A stretch of 52,798 bases of DNA from Chloroflexota bacterium (GTDB taxonomy: Bacteria > Chloroflexota > Dehalococcoidia > UBA2979): contig VXMU01000094.1 of the NCBI GenBank assembly GCA_009840945.1, positions 1 through 52,798 on the forward strand. The letters run 5' to 3'. Below are positions 18,285 to 31,813 of this stretch, piece by piece. The number at the start of each line of letters is the position of its first letter. The first letter of the stretch is position 1. Both the position numbers and the translations under genes were made by a program. The notes under the pieces are model-generated. The model had not been told where the DNA came from and did no database searches. It was given only the letters and a program-made list of their open reading frames with translations.

Positions 18285-18664
18285 TGGCGATCGTCGTCGA
18301 CACCTCGGTGCTGATCGACCATCTCCGGGGCGACGAGGCGGCCCGCGACGCGCTGCGCGATGCCGCGACCACCGGCGAACGCCTCGCCGCTTCCGTGCTC
18401 ACGCGGGTCGAGGTGCTGGCCGGCATGCGCCCGCACGAGGAGGTCGCCACGCGCCGCCTCCTCGACAGCCTCGACTGGGTCGAGGTCGACCACGACCTCG
18501 CCGAGCGGGCCGGCGTCCTGGCGAACCGGTACCTCCGCTCGCATCCCGGCATCGATCCGGTCGACTACGTGATCGCGGCGACGGTCGAGCACCTCGACGC
18601 GCGGCTCTGGACGCGCAACGTGCGGCACTTCCCCATGTTCGCGGACCTCGAGGCTCCGTACTGA
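18284..18664 (+). CDS. vapC: PIN-domain toxin VapC
   Basis: MAIVVDTSVLIDHLRG...LAASVLTRVEVLAGMRP...DPVDYVIAATVEHLDARLWTRNVRHFPMF; start 18281 (GTG) or 18284 (ATG). Confidence 0.9.
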   Translation: MAIVVDTSVLIDHLRGDEAARDALRDAATTGERLAASVLTRVEVLAGMRPHEEVATRRLLDSLDWVEVDHDLAERAGVLANRYLRSHPGIDPVDYVIAATVEHLDARLWTRNVRHFPMFADLEAPY

Positions 18665-18724
18665 GGAGCCGCCGGGCCCGGCTGCCGGTGTAGCGACGCG
18701 ATTCGGGTCGGTACGCGGCTGCCG

Positions 18725-18730
18725 TATAAT
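18725..18730 (+). promoter_or_regulatory. Consensus -10 TATAAT upstream of ppdK
   Basis: Exact TATAAT in GC-rich intergenic DNA about 105 nt before the ppdK ATG; -35 is weak. Confidence 0.45.
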
Positions 18731-18834
18731 CCCCGCAGCGCGCGCTCCGGCCCATCGCCAGTGCGGCCTCGACCGCCCTCTCCCCGGGGTTCTGCGGACG
18801 AACTCGCGCGCGGCGAGCGGCGGGAGACGCACCG

Positions 18835-21561
<2,727 letters not shown>

Positions 21562-21588
21562 CCCGGCTCGCCCCTGCGGAGGTGACCC

Positions 21589-24500
21589 ATCACCGGTCCG
21601 AGGGGATCACGTCCGCAGTACTGCGCGGCCTGTGGCGCGATCCGGCCCGCCGAGGCGGAACGGTGCCCGAACTGCGGCGCACGCTGGGAACCCGCCGGCC
21701 TCGCCGATGACCCGGAGTCGATAGCGACGCTGCTCAACGCCATCGAGACATGGCGCCTCGATGGCCTCATCGACAACGCCTCGGCGCGGCGGCTGCGGGA
21801 ACACTACGACGAGCGCCGCGCGGCGCTGACCGCGCCGGCGCTCACGCCGCCTGCGGGCGGCGAGCCTCCGCCGGCCGCTGCCCCGCCCGCTGCCGCCGCA
21901 CCCGTTCCGCCCGCGCGGCGCGCCGAGCAGCCGAGGGCGGACGCGCGCCCGTCCGGGGTGAGCGTCGGCGAGTGGGCCGCGCGGCGGCAGGCCGATGTGC
22001 TGCTGTACCTCGGGGCGTTCCTGCTCGTGATCTCGGCGCTGATCTTCGTGTCCAGCCAGGACGAGGCGCTGGCCGGCGGGTGGCGCGTCGCGATCCTCGC
22101 CGTCTACACGGTCGCCTTCATGGTCGCCGGGTGGGTGCTGCGGCGGTGGCCGAGGGTGCGCGAGGCGGGACCGGCGTTCCTCGCCATCGGCGCGCTGATG
22201 ACGCCGCTCAACTTCGTCCTGCTCCACGACGAGGTGCTGAGCGAGCGCGAGGTCTCGGGCGCGCTCGTCTGGTTCCTCGCGTCGCTCTACAGCGCCGCGT
22301 TCTACGCACTGCTGTTCCGAGGAGGCGCCGGGAGGCTCTACGCCATCCCGACCGGGGCCGCGGTGCTGAGCGCGTGGGGCTCGCTGGCGGTCACCGCCGG
22401 CATACCGGTCGAGTGGGGCGGCGCGTGGTGGATGGTGTTCGCGTTCGTCGGCGTCGACGCGCTCCTCGCGGTGCGGCGATGGAGCGACGCCGCAACCATC
22501 GTCGTCACCGTCATCGCCGCCCTCGCGACGCTCTTCGCGGTGCTCGTCGGCCAGTTCGCGGACATGCATGCGTGGCAGCTGCCGGTGACGCTGGCGCTGC
22601 TGACGGCGGTCGTCGGGATGGTGGGGGCGTCGCAGCGCGAACCGATGGCCGTCCTCGGCGCTGCGGTGCTCGCGACGGCCGCCGCTATCGCGGGGTTGTG
22701 GGCGGGCGGCGCCGAGGCCGGGTGGTACAGCTTCCCGCCGCTCGTGACGGGTGCGCTGCTGCTCGCCTCGCGGCGAGGCTGGCTCGTATCGAGCCCGCAG
22801 CTGGCGTTCGGAGCGCTGTTGCTGGCCGCCGCCGCCGGCCTCTGGCCCCTGCTGCTGGTCAACTCGCACCTCGACGGCGACAGCTGGGTCGCCGCGGGCG
22901 CCTTCCTCGGCTCCGCGATCCTCCTCGCCGCCAGCACCTGGCTGAATACCGCGGACGGCATCTCGACGTGGATCGGGGTCGGCGGTGAGCCGGAGGACGA
23001 CCCGGGCGCGACCCCGGACGGGGAGCGCGCCCTGTTCGGCTGGCTCGCCCTCGGGGCCGCGCTCATCGCGATCGGGTTCGCGCAGCGGGGACTAGACCTG
23101 AGCCCGCCGGACACCGGCTGGGCGCCCGCCGTGGTCGGCGTGGGCGTCTCGGTCGTGATGGTGATCACCGCGCGTGAGCGCCCTCGCCTCGTGTGGGCGA
23201 TGCTGCCCGCCATCCTCGTCGCCGCCGCGGCGTCGCTGCACCCGCTCGAGGAGTTCGTGGGGCACGACGCGGCCCTGCTCGCGGTGGCCGCGGCGCACAC
23301 CCTCGGCGCGTTCGTCGTGCTGCGCCGCTGGAGCCTCGCGGTCGTCGGGGTCGCGCTCGCGATGCTCGCGGCGGGCGTGCTGTGGGAGGTGCAGGACTGG
23401 GCGTGGTGGGTCCTCGCCGCGGGCTATGCGGCGACGGGCGCGGTGCTGTTCGGCCTGCTCGCGCCGCTGCGGCGCTACGACCGGGTGGTCTCCGCCCCCG
23501 ACGCGGAGACGCCCGTCGCCGTGCAGGTGCTCTCGTGGGTTCCGGCGCTGTGCGCCATCGGCGTGACGTACGTATCGCTCATCCCGCTCACCCGGGACCC
23601 CGAGGTCGACGCGGCTGCCACGGTGGAGTACCGCGCGCTGTTCCTGCTGGTACTCGCGCTCGGCGCGCTCATCGCCGTCGAGGCGCGCCGCTTGGGGCGA
23701 TGGGAGCCCGTGGTGGCCGCCTACGCGATCGCGCTCGGTGTGATGGCCGCCCTCTGGCCGGTCTCGGGCTGGCCGGGGTGGGTCCTCGCCGTCACCTACT
23801 CGGCGATTGGCGTCGCGGTCTTCGGCGTGCTCACGAGGTGGCGACGCCCCGGCCTCGACGGCGCCGACATCGCGATCCAGATCATCGCGTGGGGCGGCCT
23901 CGTGCTGGGCCCCGTGGCGGCGCTGCTCGTGCTCGGTGTGCGCGTCGACGAGCTCCGGGTTGACGCCCCCACGCTCGTCGAGTTCCGCGCGCTCACGCTG
24001 CTGCTGCTACCCATCGCGGCGGCCGTCTCGTTCGAGGGCTACCGGCTGGGCGTGCGCTGGGCGCACCTCCCCGCCTCGGCGATCGTCGTGGTCGCGCTGG
24101 AGCTTGCGATTGCGACCCTCGAGCCCGGCAACGTGCAGGCCTACACGCTCCCCGCCGCCGTCTACATCGCCGCGGTCGGGCTGACGATGCGCAGCCGGGA
24201 CCGGCTCAACGACGACATCGGGTGGCACGAGGTGCTCCAGGTCACGGCCGCGGGGCTGCTTGTGATCCCGCAGGCCGAGCAGGGGTTCGAGCCCGGCGGC
24301 GCCCGGTGGGGCCTTGTGCTGCTGATCGAGGGTCTCGTGCTCCTCGGCGTCGCGATGGCGCTCAACACGCGCTGGCTCGCCGTCTCCGCGGTCGTGACGC
24401 TGTCCGGGGTCGCGCTGCGCTTCCTGTGGGTCAACCGCAACACGGACGTCGTGCCGTACTGGGTGATGCTGGCGGTCGCGGGCTTCGTCCTGCTGGCCGT

Positions 24501-24681
24501 CGGGCTGACCGTGCTACTCCAGCGTGAGTGGTGGGACCGCGCGCGGGCCGGCCTGCTGCGTCGCTGGCGACAGGGCACGGCCTTCGACGCGGACGAGGGC
24601 ATGCCGGCGGGCGCGCTGGTCACACCCCTCGCGCCCGTGCTCGTCATCATCGCGATCACCACGGGCACCGTGGGAGATTGA
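21589..24681 (+). CDS. Large multi-TM membrane protein with N-terminal zinc ribbon (SCO7613-like), apparent AUC start
   Basis: Frame is open from 21586; YCAACGAIRPAEAERCPNCGARW then many TM helices; SD GGAGGTGA at 21578-21585 with no ATG/GTG/TTG before the ribbon. The track start at 21958 misses the ribbon. Confidence 0.7.
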   Translation: MTGPRGSRPQYCAACGAIRPAEAERCPNCGARWEPAGLADDPESIATLLNAIETWRLDGLIDNASARRLREHYDERRAALTAPALTPPAGGEPPPAAAPPAAAAPVPPARRAEQPRADARPSGVSVGEWAARRQADVLLYLGAFLLVISALIFVSSQDEALAGGWRVAILAVYTVAFMVAGWVLRRWPRVREAGPAFLAIGALMTPLNFVLLHDEVLSEREVSGALVWFLASLYSAAFYALLFRGGAGRLYAIPTGAAVLSAWGSLAVTAGIPVEWGGAWWMVFAFVGVDALLAVRRWSDAATIVVTVIAALATLFAVLVGQFADMHAWQLPVTLALLTAVVGMVGASQREPMAVLGAAVLATAAAIAGLWAGGAEAGWYSFPPLVTGALLLASRRGWLVSSPQLAFGALLLAAAAGLWPLLLVNSHLDGDSWVAAGAFLGSAILLAASTWLNTADGISTWIGVGGEPEDDPGATPDGERALFGWLALGAALIAIGFAQRGLDLSPPDTGWAPAVVGVGVSVVMVITARERPRLVWAMLPAILVAAAASLHPLEEFVGHDAALLAVAAAHTLGAFVVLRRWSLAVVGVALAMLAAGVLWEVQDWAWWVLAAGYAATGAVLFGLLAPLRRYDRVVSAPDAETPVAVQVLSWVPALCAIGVTYVSLIPLTRDPEVDAAATVEYRALFLLVLALGALIAVEARRLGRWEPVVAAYAIALGVMAALWPVSGWPGWVLAVTYSAIGVAVFGVLTRWRRPGLDGADIAIQIIAWGGLVLGPVAALLVLGVRVDELRVDAPTLVEFRALTLLLLPIAAAVSFEGYRLGVRWAHLPASAIVVVALELAIATLEPGNVQAYTLPAAVYIAAVGLTMRSRDRLNDDIGWHEVLQVTAAGLLVIPQAEQGFEPGGARWGLVLLIEGLVLLGVAMALNTRWLAVSAVVTLSGVALRFLWVNRNTDVVPYWVMLAVAGFVLLAVGLTVLLQREWWDRARAGLLRRWRQGTAFDADEGMPAGALVTPLAPVLVIIAITTGTVGD

Positions 24682-24694
24682 GGGGAGCGCGTCG

Positions 24695-24865
24695 CTAGAA
24701 CGCCACCCATGCCAGGATCGCCGTGCACCCGGCCGTCGCGAGGCCGACGGCCGTCACGGCGCCGCTCTCCAGCGTGACCGCGCCGACGTACAGCAGCGGG
24801 AAGCTCGCGGCGATGCCCGCGAGAGCGACGTGTTGCAGCCGGCCACGAGTCTCGTCGGACAGCAT
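24695..24865 (-). CDS. 56-aa small membrane protein coupled to the permease gene
   Basis: MLSDETRGRLQHVALAGIAASFPLLYVGAVTLESGAVTAVGLATAGCTAILAWVAF; ATG 2 nt after the lctP stop, GAGGTGA SD inside the lctP end. Confidence 0.65.
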   Translation of the reverse strand: MLSDETRGRLQHVALAGIAASFPLLYVGAVTLESGAVTAVGLATAGCTAILAWVAF

Positions 24866-24867
24866 GA

Positions 24868-26463
24868 TCACCTCGATAGCCCGGTGAGCAGCTCTATCAC
24901 GATCCACGCTTCGATCCCGGCGAGCAGCACGAGCAGCAGGATGTACGGGATCACGATACGGAAGATGTCGCGCTCGCTGTCCGACAGCCCCACGACCGCC
25001 GCGCCGACCAGCACTTTCGCGGGCGCCATCGCGCTGCCGACCGACGCCCCGACCGACTGGATGCTCGAGATCGTGACGGGGCCGATGTCCAGCGCCCTCG
25101 CCGTCTCGAGTTGCAGGAGCCCGAACATCACGTTCGAGTTGGTGTTGCTACCGCTCATGAACGCGCCGAGCATCCCGATGAACGGCGAGACCAGCGGGAA
25201 CACCGGCCCGGACGCGTCCGCCAGGCCGCGCGCCAGCAGCACCGTCATCCCCGTGTCGGCCATCACCACGGCCATCATCGCCATCGAGGCCACCCCGATG
25301 CTGGTCGCGAGGCACTGCGAGTAGGTCAGCCGCAGCGCCTCGGCCGCCACGCCGCGCCGCCAGCGCGAGGTCGCCACGTAGAGCGCGACGCTGACGAGCA
25401 GCGAGATGACGATCAGCGGCGCCGGGTGGTTGAGCAGCCGGATCGGCGCGAAGTCGTCCGCCGCGGCCACCACGAAGCCCTCGCCGGTCACGAAGCCGGG
25501 GTAGTCGAGCGCCCAGCGCAGCCCCGCCGAGGCCTCCTTGATCGGCCCGATCTGCGCGATCACGCTCAGCGAGATCAGCAGCGTGTAGGGCAGGAACGCG
25601 AGCCAGAACGGCAGCGGGTCGGCGCTCTCGCCGTCCTCGGGCGCCTCGGGCGCCGGGCCTCGGGGCTCCCTCACCAGCAGGGGCGTGCGCGCCAGCAGCG
25701 CCATCGTCACCATGCCGAGGATCGCCGGCACGCTCGACGCGATCTGCGGTGCGTCGGCCTCGGCGAGGAGGTACATCCCCGCGGCCATCACCGCGCCCGC
25801 CACGACCACCAGCGGCAGGCTGCGTCGTACGGCGCCGAAGCCGCCGTAGATGTGCGCCACCAGCATGCCGCTCACGACGATGACCGGCGCGAAGAGTAGC
25901 GCCATGTGCGGCGCGATCACGTCGCCCTCGATGCCCGTGACCAGCTGGATCGTGTAGTACGAGGAGCCCATCGAGCCGAAGGTCACGGCCCAGCCGTGGC
26001 CGACCAGCGCCATGCCCGCGGCGCGCGCCGGCGAGAAGCCGAGCATGATCAGCAGCGGCGCGGCGACGGCGATCGGCACGCCGAAGCCCGTCACGCCCTG
26101 CACGAAGCTCGAGAACCCCCACCCGATGAGCAGCGCCTGAGCCAGCCGGTCCTCGGACAGCCGCGCCATCGCGCGCCCGATGCCGTCGATGCCGTCGAGG
26201 TGGTCGACGAGGTTGAACATGTAGACGGACGTCCAGACGATGCTGAGCACGAAGACGGAGAGGCTCAGCCCCTTGGCGCTGGCGATCGCGACGTGGTCGC
26301 TGGCCGCGCCGAAGACGAGGAACGCGAGCGCGAGCGCCAGCACCCAGGCGGTGGAGCCCGCGCGCGGCGCGCTCCACCCGACGAAGAAGATCGCGACCAT
26401 CAGCACGACGACCGGCGCGGCCGCGAGCACCCAGTTCGCGAGCGTCAGCTCCGGTCCCGTCAT
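24868..26463 (-). CDS. L-lactate permease (LctP) family transporter
   Basis: LIGWGFSSFVQGVTGFGVPIAVAAPLLIMLGFSPARAAGMALVGHGWAVTFGSMG...GMLGAFMSGSNTNSNVMFG. Confidence 0.9.
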   Translation of the reverse strand: MTGPELTLANWVLAAAPVVVLMVAIFFVGWSAPRAGSTAWVLALALAFLVFGAASDHVAIASAKGLSLSVFVLSIVWTSVYMFNLVDHLDGIDGIGRAMARLSEDRLAQALLIGWGFSSFVQGVTGFGVPIAVAAPLLIMLGFSPARAAGMALVGHGWAVTFGSMGSSYYTIQLVTGIEGDVIAPHMALLFAPVIVVSGMLVAHIYGGFGAVRRSLPLVVVAGAVMAAGMYLLAEADAPQIASSVPAILGMVTMALLARTPLLVREPRGPAPEAPEDGESADPLPFWLAFLPYTLLISLSVIAQIGPIKEASAGLRWALDYPGFVTGEGFVVAAADDFAPIRLLNHPAPLIVISLLVSVALYVATSRWRRGVAAEALRLTYSQCLATSIGVASMAMMAVVMADTGMTVLLARGLADASGPVFPLVSPFIGMLGAFMSGSNTNSNVMFGLLQLETARALDIGPVTISSIQSVGASVGSAMAPAKVLVGAAVVGLSDSERDIFRIVIPYILLLVLLAGIEAWIVIELLTGLSR

Positions 26464-26579
26464 GGGTCACGCCCCCCAGCGCTCGTCACGATGCACGCCC
26501 CGGCAGATGCGAGGAAGCGCCGGGCGCCACGCTGATCACATGATCGTACGCAGGCGTAGCGGGTGGAGGCGGCTTGTTG

Positions 26580-27380
26580 TTAGGTCGTGCCTTGTTGGAT
26601 CGCAGTTGCGATTCTGTACAGCACGTCGTCGAGCTCGTGTACTCGCGCCTGGTTAGGCAGGTTGACGAGCTCATAGGAGGTGCCGTCGACGGCCTCTTGC
26701 CAGCAGAGTACACCAGCTCCATCGAGATACGAATTCGTGAGCGATTGTGCCTCCTGAACGATGTCCTCGACTGTCTCCGAAGGCCCCAAGCGAGCTGCCC
26801 ACAACAAATATACGCTTGGTGACTCATTGGTCCGCCACTGGTCCCAATGATCGATCCGGGTCTCCATTCCGCGACGGTAGAGCTTGAGGTCAGTCGCCGC
26901 GAACTTCAGCTCTTTCCGACGGTTCGACCAATCATTGAGAGCCCCGCGCGCGTTGTGCGACCCATACGGCGGCCCACCCGTTACTTTCGTCTCCACACAA
27001 ATCAGGGGGTCGACCTTCCGGTCGGGCCAAGCCACATCAATCTGATGCGTCTGGGAGAATCCCTGTATTCGATTCCTCGGCGCTATGACTTGAGTCGTCT
27101 GATTCTCAAGTAACAATGCGACGATCTGTGCGAACCAGTTGCCCTTACCGCGGTAGATGCCAGCTAGCCGCGGGCGTGGCCGCGCCTTGGGATTCCCCAT
27201 CCGGGCGGGCGGTGTGCTCTCTCTACGGTAGGCGTCTAGTGTCCAGAGAAGGTCAAGCCACTCTTCTTGGATATCCGAGAACCAAAGAAGTGCATCAGAT
27301 TGGACTCGTTCGATGAGCGCATCCCACTTGTCGCCTGGATGGCCCACGCGCTCCTCGATGTCGCGAGCTCGACTCGCCAT
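26580..27380 (-). CDS. Putative type II restriction endonuclease, PD-(D/E)XK-like
   Basis: QTHQIDVAWPDRKVDPLICVETKVTG (D...ExK); directly downstream of a DNA methyltransferase; lower GC than flanks. Confidence 0.75.
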   Translation of the reverse strand: MASRARDIEERVGHPGDKWDALIERVQSDALLWFSDIQEEWLDLLWTLDAYRRESTPPARMGNPKARPRPRLAGIYRGKGNWFAQIVALLLENQTTQVIAPRNRIQGFSQTHQIDVAWPDRKVDPLICVETKVTGGPPYGSHNARGALNDWSNRRKELKFAATDLKLYRRGMETRIDHWDQWRTNESPSVYLLWAARLGPSETVEDIVQEAQSLTNSYLDGAGVLCWQEAVDGTSYELVNLPNQARVHELDDVLYRIATAIQQGTT

Positions 27381-27398
27381 TTTTGCCCCCGGGGCTCA

Positions 27399-29081
27399 TC
27401 AATCCCTGCCTATTCGGCGTCTCCGGAGCGAACGTGATGCCTCATGGAGTTCTGCAACGTCGTTGTGGCTGAGGCCCATCGTCCGATGAAGGAGTGCGTC
27501 ATCAACTCTCTTGGCAACATTCGTCCAAAGGCCCTTGCGGAGCTGCCTGTCGATCGATTGACGCTCCGGTTTCAGTATATTCCATGCGTGGGACATGTCG
27601 CGGGCGGATGCGACAGGCAATTCGGCCGCCTCGCGAGGCTCCATCTTCAGGACACCCCCGCCATAAGACCTTCCGAATACCTCCGCACCGAGCATCGTGA
27701 CAGAGTTGAGGGCAAGAACCGGGAGCGCCGACTTGGCGATCCTTGGCACGTCCTCTCGGAGTCGCACCCCGTGCATTGAATTCAAATGTCTCGCGCCAGC
27801 ATGGTTCGCAATCAGTCGTGGGTAGCGATGGCTCATGTACGTGAAGAACAGGTCGGGCGCAGCAACCAACGGCGGCCTCCACCAAGGAGTTCTGACTTGA
27901 CACTTGTAAGCGTCGGGAACGCCAAGCGCCTCTCCGTGATCCAGATACCGTTGCAAGTGATCGTTGACTTCGTCCGTGGCGGGATGCAGCAACCAAACCG
28001 ATTCGCCAGAGTCTCGTAGCCGCTCCCAGTCGCGTGCTCTGAACGAGAGGCCTTGCAGGTGCCGCGTTCCCGGTGGGCTTATCTCCACTACGTGGCTGTC
28101 CGAAAGCCCGTACTCAGCCCTCGTTGCCTCCGACATCGCAAAAAAGTGATTCGCTCCGGTTACAGCCCCCAACTCTGGGGAGCCGTAGGCGTCCAAACTC
28201 GTGAAGTGCTCGTCAACGACTGAGCGGAATAACTGCCGCTGATGAGCCGGGAGAAGCAGATCCGTCCATTTGCCGGCATCCGCTGGGATGACGTTGACAC
28301 GATCAGAGCGCCGAATGCTGACCAGGTCGGCGGCGTCTTGAACGTAAGAGAGGGAGAACGCACCGCACCCGCCCGTGCCTTGAGCAAGCACCAGCACCAC
28401 ATTTTCTAGAGCGCCCTCAAACTGAAGACGCTCGAACATAACAAGATGTACGGTCCCGAATCTCTGCCGGAGCCAACGTCGGACGGGTTCTGCGTAGTGA
28501 ACCGAAAGGAGTTCCGCTGGCAACACCATTGCCAAGCGCCCCTCAGGCTTGAGGAAGGAGCATGCATGCACGACTAAGGCTGCCCACGAGGATGCTAGCC
28601 CGGAGAGCCTTACTCCTTGAGCAAGGGCGGCCTCGGCAGCGCGATGACGGGCTGCTCCCGTGTGCAGTTGATAACGAATGAATGGAGGGTTGCCCACAAC
28701 CGCGTCGAACTGCGGGAGTGCGCCAGGGAATTCGCCAGGCCCCTGTACTGTGAAGAAGTCCTGATTCAGCAAGTGAGCGTCGAGGCCCTCGGATTTGAGA
28801 GCACGAGCAGCCCTGACAAGTGACTGCGAGTGGACGTCAACGCCGAACACTTGCTCGGCGAGGTCTTTGGTCGGCACTCCTAACTCTCGGAGCGTTGCAC
28901 CGGCCGACTGTAGGAAGACTGCCTCGCCACACGTCGGGTCGAGGATCCTTGCGCTCGGGTCACCGTCGATGGCCCACGCCGCGAGGAACTCCGCGATCGG
29001 CTTGGGTGTGAAGAAGGCACCACGCGCCTTCTGGTCTCCCGATTCCTCGACCAGCACGAGCGACGCTTGGCTTGCCACCAC
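27399..29081 (-). CDS. Class I N6-adenine DNA methyltransferase (TaqI/Eco57I-like)
   Basis: KARGAFFTPKPIAEFLAAWAI...ILDPTCGEAVFL...FDAVVGNPPFIRYQ (NPPF) and C-terminal TRD-like region. Confidence 0.92.
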   Translation of the reverse strand: MVASQASLVLVEESGDQKARGAFFTPKPIAEFLAAWAIDGDPSARILDPTCGEAVFLQSAGATLRELGVPTKDLAEQVFGVDVHSQSLVRAARALKSEGLDAHLLNQDFFTVQGPGEFPGALPQFDAVVGNPPFIRYQLHTGAARHRAAEAALAQGVRLSGLASSWAALVVHACSFLKPEGRLAMVLPAELLSVHYAEPVRRWLRQRFGTVHLVMFERLQFEGALENVVLVLAQGTGGCGAFSLSYVQDAADLVSIRRSDRVNVIPADAGKWTDLLLPAHQRQLFRSVVDEHFTSLDAYGSPELGAVTGANHFFAMSEATRAEYGLSDSHVVEISPPGTRHLQGLSFRARDWERLRDSGESVWLLHPATDEVNDHLQRYLDHGEALGVPDAYKCQVRTPWWRPPLVAAPDLFFTYMSHRYPRLIANHAGARHLNSMHGVRLREDVPRIAKSALPVLALNSVTMLGAEVFGRSYGGGVLKMEPREAAELPVASARDMSHAWNILKPERQSIDRQLRKGLWTNVAKRVDDALLHRTMGLSHNDVAELHEASRSLRRRRIGRD

Positions 29082-29101
29082 TACGCACCTACTCGGGGGA
29101 G

Positions 29102-29126
29102 AACCTATGTTCCGCTATCGTAGGTT
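29102..29126. promoter_or_regulatory. Imperfect inverted repeat AACCTATG-N9-CGTAGGTT upstream of the methyltransferase
   Basis: 8-bp half-sites with one mismatch, 20 nt upstream of the MTase start. Confidence 0.45.
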
Positions 29127-29152
29127 GTTGCCACCATGGCCGCAAGGGTCCA

Positions 29153-31006
<1,854 letters not shown>

Positions 31007-31093
31007 GCGCGCAGTCCTCGCGTCCGGCCCCGCCGACAGCTAGCGTAGCGCGGCTGCCCGAGCGATGGCTAGCGCCAGGTGGCGGCCCCGCGG

Positions 31094-31813
31094 CTACTCG
31101 GGGTGGTCGTCGTCGCGGTGGCGGGCGACGACGAGCTCGCCCTCGGAGCCTGCGCCGTAGGCGCCCCGGTACTCCTCCGGCATGAGTTCCGCGATGCGGC
31201 GCATGATCAGATCCGTGGCCACCTCGGCGCGCTCGGCCGTCGGCCGGCCCTCGTCGAGGTCGAAGGGCTCGCCGAAGACGACGCGGATCGAGAGGCTGCG
31301 CGTGAGCAGCGCGCGCAGGATCGACCGAGGCCCCTTGATGGGGGAGGTGCCCGTGATGGCGCACGGCACGATCGGGGCGCCGCCGAGCAGCGCCATGACG
31401 GCCGAGCCGGGCAGGCCCGGCGTGAGCCGGCCGTCCGGCGACCGCGTGCCCTCGGGGTGCACGAGCACGGCGCGGCCCGCCCGGAGGTGGTTGCGGCCTG
31501 CCCGCAGCGCGCCGAGGTCGCCCGAGTGCCGCCGCACGGGGAACGCGCCGTAGAGCCACACCGTCCAACCGATGAGCGGCGTCTCGAACAGCTCGCGCTT
31601 GGCGATGGGGTGCAGCCGCCGGGGCGCGGCGGCGCACACCAGGATCGGGTCGACGAGGGCTGCGTGGTTGGCGACGATCACGACCCCGCCATCGAGGGGG
31701 ACGCGGTCGGCGTGCTCGATCCTGAGGCTGCCGCCGAGTCGCAGTGCGATGGGCAGCGCGATGCGGCTGAAGCCGTAGAAGAGCCTTCCCCAGAGCAGCC
31801 AGAGCCGCCTCAC
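31094..31813 (-). CDS. plsC: 1-acyl-sn-glycerol-3-phosphate acyltransferase
   Basis: IVANHAALVDPILV (NHxxxxD) and VHPEGTRSPDG; GTG start overlapping the cmk stop. Confidence 0.92.
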   Translation of the reverse strand: MRRLWLLWGRLFYGFSRIALPIALRLGGSLRIEHADRVPLDGGVVIVANHAALVDPILVCAAAPRRLHPIAKRELFETPLIGWTVWLYGAFPVRRHSGDLGALRAGRNHLRAGRAVLVHPEGTRSPDGRLTPGLPGSAVMALLGGAPIVPCAITGTSPIKGPRSILRALLTRSLSIRVVFGEPFDLDEGRPTAERAEVATDLIMRRIAELMPEEYRGAYGAGSEGELVVARHRDDDHPE

